Source: Armatimonadota bacterium (GTDB lineage Bacteria; Armatimonadota; Hebobacteria; CAIYQO01). From it: 10,159 bases of DNA. Position numbers and translations under genes: made by a program. This document shows positions 1 to 5,571 of this stretch, piece by piece. Under the pieces are notes generated by a model that saw nothing but the letters and a program-made list of their open reading frames with translations, did not search any database and was not told the origin of the DNA. Each line of letters begins with the position of its first letter. Position 1 is the stretch's first letter. Where the stretch lies: the NCBI GenBank assembly GCA_022708765.1, contig JAKIYB010000121.1:1-10159 (forward strand), read 5' to 3'.

Positions 1-70
1 TAAAGACGACGGGGTCGAGGAGTTGTCCGATACTTCGCAACAGGCGGTTTTGCTTACCCTTCAATGCCAT
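1..70 (-). CDS. yhbY: YhbY-family ribosome assembly RNA-binding protein, 5' end only (cut by window edge)
   Basis: Only the first 23 codons are inside the window; the gene runs off the left edge. The peptide starts MALKGKQNRLLRSIGQLLDP and continues VVF. This matches the N-terminus of the YhbY/YqeI (CRS1-YhbY domain) family, whose members begin with a GKQ-(K/R)-x-LR-(S/G)-x-(A/G)-x-x-L-x-P motif. These are small, roughly 95-100 residue KH-like proteins that bind pre-50S ribosomal particles and help large-subunit assembly. The start is well set: AGGAG at 77-81 lies 6 nt before the ATG (68-70 on the plus strand). The gene reads in the same direction as the ACT-symporter-ligase operon, 72 nt downstream of paaK, so it could be the distal cistron or have its own promoter. 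I saw no convincing terminator or promoter in the gap. The main uncertainty is that only a short N-terminal piece is visible. Confidence 0.78.
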   Translation of the reverse strand, partial: MALKGKQNRLLRSIGQLLDPVVF

Positions 71-142
71 GGTGATCTCCTGCGCCTATCATACCGCAAA
101 TTAAGGTTGACTGGCGATGGGGGAAGTGGCATTTAGGGATGT

Positions 143-1468
143 TCACTCAATATTGCGTTTATCCAGCACGCGTTTGGCCTTACCCTGACTGCGTTCGAGG
201 GTTTGGGGTTCGACCAGTTTGACTTTCACAGAGATGCCGAGTATTGAGTGAATTCGCTTGGTGAGCAGATCGCGCAGCACGGTCATGCGGTTGAACGATT
301 CAGAGAACATCTGCTCGGAGACTTCCACCCAGACTTCGAGGGTGTCCAGCGCGCCTTCGCGGGTGACGACGAGCAGGTAATGCGGCGAGGTACCTTCCGT
401 CTCCATGAGCACATGCTCAATCTGGGTGGGGAAGACGTTGACGCCGCGGATGATAAGCATGTCGTCGGTGCGGCCTTTCACGCGAGACATGCGGGCGGAG
501 GTGCGGCCGCAGGCACAGCGCGCGGTCGTGACGGCGGTAAGGTCGCGGGTGCGGTAGCGGATGACGGGCAGCGCCTCTTTCCACAGTGGTGTGACGATTA
601 ATTCGCCAATTTCCCCTTCCGCCACCGGCTCTTCTGTTAGCGGATCAATGACTTCCCAGAGAAACAGGTCTTCCGCGATATGCATGCCATCCTTGGCGAT
701 AACGCATTCGCCGGAGACGCCCGGGCCGCAGAGCTCACTCATGCCATAGTTATCGGTGGCGGAGACACCCAACTCCGCTTCGATGCGCGCGCGCATGCCT
801 TCCGTCCACGGCTCGGCGCCGAAGAGACCAAGACGCAGGTGGATTTGTTTGCCGTGTTCCAACCCGCGCAGTCGGGCTTGTTCACCGATATACGCCGCAT
901 AAGAAGGTGTGGAGATAAAGGTGGTGGTCTGGAAGTCTTCCATGAACATGAACTGGCGGTCGGTGTTGCCAGATGAAACGGGAACGACGGTAGCGCCAGC
1001 ACGCTCCAAGCCATAATGCAATCCAAATCCACCAGTGAACATGCCGTAGCCAAAGGAGATTTGTGCAATGTCTGACTCAACTACTCCTGCCAGCGACACC
1101 ATGCGTGCCACCAGGTCAACCCAGGTATTCAGGTCATTTTTCGTATAGCCCACCACCGTGGGCTTACCGGTGGTGCCACTGGAAGAGTGAATACGTGTCA
1201 GTTCCGTAGGTGGCACAGCAAAAAGCCCAAAAGGATAGGTCTCATGAAAGTCCAACTTCGTGGTGTAGGGTAGCAGGCGGATATCGTCCAGACCGCGAAT
1301 ATCCGACGGCATCAGCCCCTTTGCATCCATCTTCGCCCGATAGTGCGGCACTTTAGCGTAGACATAGGCGATGGTCTCGAGCAGGCGGTCGAGTTGTCGG
1401 CGGCGGACGGTATCGCGGTCGGCGCATTCCCAGGTTGGATCCCATATTTTATGCGTGGTGGTCGTCAT
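143..1468 (-). CDS. paaK: Phenylacetate-CoA ligase (PaaK family, AMP-forming)
   Basis: This cytoplasmic adenylate-forming enzyme converts phenylacetate or a related aryl acid, ATP and CoA to the aryl-CoA thioester, AMP and pyrophosphate. The 441 residues match the usual length of PaaK. Visible motifs are the phosphate-binding loop SSSGTTGKP at residues 95-103, the adenine/acyl-adenylate motif YGMSE at 241-245, RTRDL at 306-310 (Asp binds ribose in this superfamily), the hinge GRTDDMLIIRG at 332-342, and the C-terminal catalytic lysine region SQGKAKR (Lys430). A CAC pair near 318-320 fits the zinc-binding or structural Cys region seen in many PaaK proteins. The start overlaps the stop of the symporter gene by 4 nt (ATGA), and a GAGAAGG site at 1476-1482 precedes it by 7 nt, so translation is probably coupled. 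No paaABCDE ring-epoxidation genes are in the window, so the downstream fate of the CoA ester is unknown. Related arylacetates are equally possible substrates. Confidence 0.93.
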   Translation of the reverse strand: MTTTTHKIWDPTWECADRDTVRRRQLDRLLETIAYVYAKVPHYRAKMDAKGLMPSDIRGLDDIRLLPYTTKLDFHETYPFGLFAVPPTELTRIHSSSGTTGKPTVVGYTKNDLNTWVDLVARMVSLAGVVESDIAQISFGYGMFTGGFGLHYGLERAGATVVPVSSGNTDRQFMFMEDFQTTTFISTPSYAAYIGEQARLRGLEHGKQIHLRLGLFGAEPWTEGMRARIEAELGVSATDNYGMSELCGPGVSGECVIAKDGMHIAEDLFLWEVIDPLTEEPVAEGEIGELIVTPLWKEALPVIRYRTRDLTAVTTARCACGRTSARMSRVKGRTDDMLIIRGVNVFPTQIEHVLMETEGTSPHYLLVVTREGALDTLEVWVEVSEQMFSESFNRMTVLRDLLTKRIHSILGISVKVKLVEPQTLERSQGKAKRVLDKRNIE

Positions 1469-3030
1469 ACGGTTGCCTTCTCTTCGGTCTTCGTGGTCGG
1501 TTGTGCATCGGTGAACGCTGCATCCACCAGCGTCTGGGGGGGCGGCGGGGTCAGGAGGCTGACCACCGGTACGACGATGAGCGGCACAATCATGGCAACG
1601 GCGCCGGCTGCCGGGATGTTTGGCTTGCCCCAGAGCACGAAGAGCCCAATGGAGGTTGCCAATCCACTAAGCATGCCAGCGAAGGCACCCGTTGTTGTGG
1701 TACGCTTCCAGAAGAGGCCGTACAGGTATGGCGCAAGGAAGGCACCGGCCATGGTGCCCCAGGCAATGACCATGAGGTTGACGATGACATCGAACTTGCT
1801 CATGGCAACGAGCAGCGAGACGGCAACGAAGACGGCGCAGAGCACGCGCATAAGTGACATGGTTGCCGCCTGGCTCATGTTTTTAAACGATGCTTTGAAG
1901 ATATCAATCGAGATCGCCGAACTGGAGACCAACACCAGCGAGGAGAGGCTGGACATGGACGCGGAAAAGATCATCAGCAGTATAATCAGCACAAGGCCGT
2001 GGGAGAGATTGATGCCCGGGTCAGTAAGGAAATAGGGCATGAGCATGTCGTAATTCTTCGCGCCGTCCTGTACCAGCGCTTGCGGAAAATCTCCATAGAA
2101 GAGATGCGTTAGCGCGCCGGTGAAGTAGGCACCGAAGGCCATGAAGAGCGCGAAGATGCCGGCAATGATCATGGCGCGGGTGACGTCGGTTTTCGCACGG
2201 ATGGAGTAGAACTTCTGCACCATCTGCGGCAGTGCCCACGGACCGAAACTGGTGACGATGACCAGCGATAGTAAAATGATCCACCCCTCAAAGTGCGGGC
2301 CGGGCGGCGCCGGCGGGGGCGTCGTGCCGGGCGGTAGTGGCGGCGGGAAGAGCGCGGGCATATACGCCGGTGAACTGGCGAGTTTGTTCCAGGAGGCGAA
2401 GATGCCGCCATGCTGTCCGGCGAGGAGCATGACCATGATGAAGACGCCGATGAACTCGACGATGCCACGAATAAAATCGCTGACCGCCACCGCGAAGTAG
2501 CCACCCATCACCAGATAGACGCCGGTGAGCACGGCCAGGAAGATGAGGGCCGAATTGTACGGGATGTTAAAGACGCCCTGGAAGAGGTAGCCCAAGCCGG
2601 TGTAGACCGATGCGGAATACGGCAACAGGAAGAGAAAGATCACGATAGCCGCGATGATCTGCATCCCTTTGCTGCGATAACGCGCGTGAAGGAACTCCGG
2701 CAGGGTGAGGGCGTTCAGGCGCGCCGTCATCTCTCGCGTGCGGCCCGCGAGCAGCCACCATGCGAGGATGGTACCAATGAGGGTATTGCCGAGGACAATC
2801 CACATAGTGTGGATACCGAAGCCCCATCCCAGCTTACCGGCGTAGCCGATGAAGAGCACGGCGGAGAAGTAGGTGGTGCCGAAGGCGAAGGCGCTCATCC
2901 AGGGGCCAAGTGTGCGGCCGCCAAGGAAGAAATCGCCTACGGTCTTCGTTCGCTTCATGCACCAGTATCCGACACTGAGCATCACAAGGACGTAGATGAC
3001 GACGATGATACCGTAGACCAGTGGGGACAT
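1465..3030 (-). CDS. Sodium:solute symporter (SSS family) permease, probable aryl/organic acid uptake
   Basis: This 521-residue inner-membrane protein is of the sodium:solute symporter family (LeuT fold, about 13 transmembrane helices). Family signs are the first helix from residue 5, the cytoplasmic motif TVGDFFLGGR at 30-39, the SDFIRGIVEF segment at 184-193, and the serine-rich Na2-site helix SASMSSLSSL at 356-365. Substrate cannot be read from sequence. Its place between an ACT-domain gene (5 nt upstream) and paaK (4-nt overlap downstream) suggests uptake of the acid that PaaK activates; the Pseudomonas putida phenylacetate permease PaaL is also an SSS protein, which makes this reasonable but unproven. 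The Shine-Dalgarno AAGGAG lies inside the last codons of the ACT gene, implying coupling. Odd features are a proline-rich loop at residues 229-245 with PPPLPP and PPPAPP runs, and a PPPP run at 495-498 in the C-terminal tail. The exact family branch is not assigned. Confidence 0.9.
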   Translation of the reverse strand: MSPLVYGIIVVIYVLVMLSVGYWCMKRTKTVGDFFLGGRTLGPWMSAFAFGTTYFSAVLFIGYAGKLGWGFGIHTMWIVLGNTLIGTILAWWLLAGRTREMTARLNALTLPEFLHARYRSKGMQIIAAIVIFLFLLPYSASVYTGLGYLFQGVFNIPYNSALIFLAVLTGVYLVMGGYFAVAVSDFIRGIVEFIGVFIMVMLLAGQHGGIFASWNKLASSPAYMPALFPPPLPPGTTPPPAPPGPHFEGWIILLSLVIVTSFGPWALPQMVQKFYSIRAKTDVTRAMIIAGIFALFMAFGAYFTGALTHLFYGDFPQALVQDGAKNYDMLMPYFLTDPGINLSHGLVLIILLMIFSASMSSLSSLVLVSSSAISIDIFKASFKNMSQAATMSLMRVLCAVFVAVSLLVAMSKFDVIVNLMVIAWGTMAGAFLAPYLYGLFWKRTTTTGAFAGMLSGLATSIGLFVLWGKPNIPAAGAVAMIVPLIVVPVVSLLTPPPPQTLVDAAFTDAQPTTKTEEKATV

Positions 3031-3035
3031 TCCGT

Positions 3036-3452
3036 TTATAACTCCTTCAACTCATCAGCGGATATCAAGGGGATGCCCTCTGCGCACAGGATGGCTTCGC
3101 CGGCTGCCAGATCCTCCATACCGAAGGCGATGATGGACTGAACGATGGCGTAGGCGTATTCGACGTTGATGCCACGGTCGGCAAGGCCGGCGAGGGCGCG
3201 AGCCAGACCGCCCGGAACATCCGGCACGCGGGCGAGCGCCACCGGGCCTTCGTGCACGGTAAAATGCGCCGTCCGCAACGCGTCTACCGCCTTCATCTCG
3301 TCATTGACGATGAGTCGCAGAATGCCGAAGTCCGCAGTATCAGCGATGCTGAAGCCGCGGATGTTGATGCCGCGATCTCCCAAAATGCGGGTAACTTCAG
3401 CAAGCCGGCCGGCGGTGTTATCTAGAAATACCGAAAGCTGGGTTACTGGCAT
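3036..3452 (-). CDS. Tandem ACT-domain small protein (amino-acid/ligand-binding regulator type)
   Basis: This 138-residue protein consists of two ACT domains and nothing else. The first spans about residues 4-68, with the characteristic DNTAGRLAEVTRILGDRGIN at 11-30 (ligand-binding turn, then helix). The second spans about 70-136, with VPGGLARALAGLADRGINV at 79-97. Stand-alone double-ACT proteins usually bind amino acids or related acids. They often sit beside phenylacetate-CoA ligase genes or indolepyruvate oxidoreductase genes, which fits here. No DNA-binding or catalytic domain is present, so it is more likely a small sensor or partner protein than an enzyme. The start is firm: GAGGAGGTG at 3457-3465 lies 4 nt before the ATG. 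It is the first gene of the minus-strand operon leading to the symporter and paaK. The ligand is unknown; an aromatic amino acid or phenylacetate-like acid is an inference from context. Confidence 0.88.
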   Translation of the reverse strand: MPVTQLSVFLDNTAGRLAEVTRILGDRGINIRGFSIADTADFGILRLIVNDEMKAVDALRTAHFTVHEGPVALARVPDVPGGLARALAGLADRGINVEYAYAIVQSIIAFGMEDLAAGEAILCAEGIPLISADELKEL

Positions 3453-3502
3453 GGGGCACCTCCTCGATTCACTTACCGGACATTTACTTAATCTTATTCA
3501 AC

Positions 3503-3521
3503 AAGGATGGGTAAAATCCTT
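3503..3521. repeat. Short perfect inverted repeat upstream of the ACT operon
   Basis: AAGGAT, a 7-nt spacer GGGTAAA, and ATCCTT form a perfect 6-bp inverted repeat about 50 nt before the ACT start codon. It lies in the 190-nt region between the minus-strand operon and the transposase remnant, where the operon promoter must be. It could be an operator half-site pair or a small 5'-UTR hairpin. A repeat this short can arise by chance. I see no strong promoter hexamers in this gap, and nothing else of note. Confidence 0.3.
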
Positions 3522-3642
3522 CCGGCGGTGAGAAAAAACGGGTATACGCAAATAATGTTGGATGTCATCCGGCTTGGTTTGGTGCAACGGGTCGGCTTTC
3601 TGGGTAGGGTGGAGTGGCCCCCGTACCAGAAAGGCCACATCC

Positions 3643-4591
3643 ATGCGCTCTCGTCACCCACGTCTCCCTCCTAATGCCGTCCAACCCTTGCTGGCCCTCG
3701 CCCCGGCCCAGTTCATGGACGGCGCCCCGGCGCTCGCCCGTGCCGAGGAGGTGGTCGCCCAGCTCTTCCGGCAACTCGGCCCCGCACTCATCGAAGGCCT
3801 GCTCCAGGGGGCCCTCCCGGATCCCCCGGCGGAAAAGGGGGCACGCCGCTCTGTTCGTGTGGGCACGCCTGCCACCGCCATGGCGCCCGACCACGCTAAT
3901 CTGCCAGCACGGGGAGGTCCAGTTCACGCGCCCCTACTGGCGGTGCCCCGCCTGCGGGCAGACGTATGCCCCGGCCGATACCGCCGGGGAACTACCGCCC
4001 GGCAACGCCTCCTGGGGCGTCCGCGCCATGGCCGCGCTGGTCGGCGCGCTGGTGCCGCAGGGGGAGGCATGGCGGGAGCGCCAGGCCGCGGCGTTATGGG
4101 AGGACGGGCCGCAGACGACCCTGCGGGCGCTCATCGCCCTCCAACGGGACGCGCGCTGCCGGAGGCGACCCGGGAGGCGGCGCGGGCCTGCTTCACCTAT
4201 CTCTGGCATAATCGCCACCGGGTGGACTATGCCGACGCGCGGCGGCGCGGCTTCCCCTGTGGCAGTGGACGGATCGAATCCACCATCAAAGCCACCGTCC
4301 AAGCGCGGGCGAAAGGGCCGGGGATGCGCTGGGCGCCCGCGCATGTCCAGGCCGTCCTCAATGTGCGGTGTGCCCTCGAGAATGGCGACTTCCTGCTGGC
4401 CGGTGCCCAGGCGAAAGCCGCCGCGTGCGCGCCCGGGGATCCTGCCGCCGCCACGCCGCGGCCCCGGCTTGCCGCTGCAGCATCCGCGTCCGCCCGCGCG
4501 ACCGACCCGCCATGTCGCCACGCCGCGTCCGCCGGATTTGCCCATCAAACAGGCGGCACGCATTGTGAAGGGAGCGGTGCACTTGGGATGA
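3643..4591 (+). pseudogene. Decayed ISKra4-like transposase remnant, multiply frameshifted with catalytic core deleted
   Basis: Pieces of one transposase are spread over all three forward frames. Frame 1 from 3643 gives an N-terminal helical segment ending near ALIEGLLQGALPDPP. Frame 3 at about 3840-3896 gives CSCGHACHRHGARPR, then stops at TAA 3897-3899. Frame 2 from about 3895 gives ICQHGEVQFTRPYWRCPACG and continues to WRERQAAALWEDGP. Frame 1 from about 4160 gives a C-terminal block with FTYLWHNRHRVDYADARRRG, GSGRIESTIK and GMRWAPAHVQAVLNVR. Frame 2 probably supplies the tail ending IKQAARIVKGAVHLG, stop 4589-4591. The N-terminal Cys-pair region and the GSG-(x)-(I/V)-E...GMRW block are typical of ISKra4-family transposases. 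The stretch normally carrying the catalytic acidic residues is missing: ALVPQ runs directly into GEAWRERQ near 4060. It cannot be active. No convincing terminal inverted repeats or target duplication were found. Confidence 0.82.
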
Positions 4592-4668
4592 GACCCACCA
4601 GAATATGCGTGCACCCGGGATATTCTCACGAGGAATCCTGCACCTGCGAGGCGAAGCATAGAACCGTC

Positions 4669-5544
4669 ATGCTGGGAGTCATCAATATCTGCAAACTGCC
4701 GGGAATGTCTTCGCACGAGGTGGTGGCGCGGGTGCGGCGCATCACCGGGTTAAAGCGAGTGGGGCATGCCGGCACGCTGGACCCATCCGCCTGCGGCGTG
4801 CTGCCGGTATGTCTCGGGCCGGCCACGCGGCTGGCGGATTACCTGGTATCCGAGCCGAAGGTATATCGCGCGGAATTTCTCCTCGGCGTCGCCACCGATT
4901 CGCATGATGCCGAAGGCGATGTCACTGCGCGCGTGGATGCCACGCATCTGACAGAGGAGGAGTTGACCGCCGTGCTGCCGCGTTTCACGGGTGTGCTTCG
5001 GCAGCGGCCTCCCGCGCATTCGGCGGTCTTCATCAATGGCGTGCGCGCGTATCAGTTGACGCGCCAGGGCCAGGAGGTGGAGATGCCGCAGCGCGAGGTG
5101 ACGGTGCATGCCTTCACACTGGTGCGCTTCATCCCCGGCACGGTTGCGCGAGTATTGGCCGATATCACCTGCTCCGGCGGCACCTACATCCGCAGTCTGG
5201 CGCGCGACGTCGGCGAGGTGCTGGGAGTGGGGGGGGCGCTCAGCTTTCTTGCCCGGACGCGCGTTGGTGACTACCGCATCGAAGGCGCCGTCACTCCCGA
5301 CGAGTTAACGGTGGCGATGGAAATTGGACGCCTGTCCGAGCACTTGATTCCCGCCGACCGCGCAGTGGCCTACCTGCCCGCCGTGCATCTGCCGGAAGAG
5401 GAAATCCTCTATCTGGAAGGGAAATTTGTGTCCGTTGACGCCGCCGAGGGTATATACCGCGTGTATATCGGAGCCCACTTCGCGGGTATTGGCCAGGTCA
5501 GGGAGGGACAGGTGCGGCCGATGGTGAATCTGAAAGAATCCTGA
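4669..5544 (+). CDS. truB: tRNA pseudouridine(55) synthase TruB
   Basis: This enzyme isomerises uridine 55 in the T-arm of elongator tRNAs to pseudouridine. The 291 residues are of normal length. The N-terminal box GVINICKLPGMSSH (3-16) is followed by the catalytic motif VGHAGTLDPSACGVLP (31-46), with Asp38 the expected nucleophile. Further landmarks are Tyr67 in KVYRAEF, the RPPAHSAVFINGVRAY segment (113-128), CSGGTYIRSLARDVG (168-182) and LARTRVGDY (194-202). A short PUA-like tail covers about 245-288. The open frame extends upstream to 3562, but that part is transposase remnant and non-coding sequence; the ATG at 4669 lines up with the family start. It has no good Shine-Dalgarno site (only GAGG at 4648-4651, 17 nt away). 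The N-terminal box reads ICKLPG where DKPxG is usual. The usual neighbours rbfA and ribF are absent; the TPR gene follows after 27 nt. A run of eight G at 5229-5236 lies in the coding region. Confidence 0.95.
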   Translation: MLGVINICKLPGMSSHEVVARVRRITGLKRVGHAGTLDPSACGVLPVCLGPATRLADYLVSEPKVYRAEFLLGVATDSHDAEGDVTARVDATHLTEEELTAVLPRFTGVLRQRPPAHSAVFINGVRAYQLTRQGQEVEMPQREVTVHAFTLVRFIPGTVARVLADITCSGGTYIRSLARDVGEVLGVGGALSFLARTRVGDYRIEGAVTPDELTVAMEIGRLSEHLIPADRAVAYLPAVHLPEEEILYLEGKFVSVDAAEGIYRVYIGAHFAGIGQVREGQVRPMVNLKES

Positions 5545-5571
5545 ACTCCCATCTCACGAAAACGGATAACC

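Noticed and set aside
88..93. TATGAT on the minus strand as a -10 box for yhbY
   Set aside because: No matching -35 at the right distance, and the transcript would begin on top of the Shine-Dalgarno, leaving essentially no leader.
1343..2035. 230-codon plus-strand open frame opposite paaK and the symporter
   Set aside because: Met/Thr/Ser-rich shadow translation, no family resemblance, no ribosome-binding site.
2410..3141. 243-codon plus-strand open frame opposite the symporter and ACT genes
   Set aside because: Its product is low-complexity, rich in Asp, Glu, His and Gly, and matches no family; it is the antisense shadow of two clear genes.
3582..4614. Possible terminal inverted repeats of the IS (GTGCA...TTCTGG at 3582-3603 against CCAGAA...TGCAC at 4598-4614)
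   Set aside because: The two short blocks match, but the spacing between them differs by 5 nt and the rest does not pair; no flanking target duplication was found.
3934..4716. 260-codon minus-strand open frame across the transposase remnant
   Set aside because: Composition is shadow-like, whereas the plus strand shows recognisable transposase motifs in pieces.
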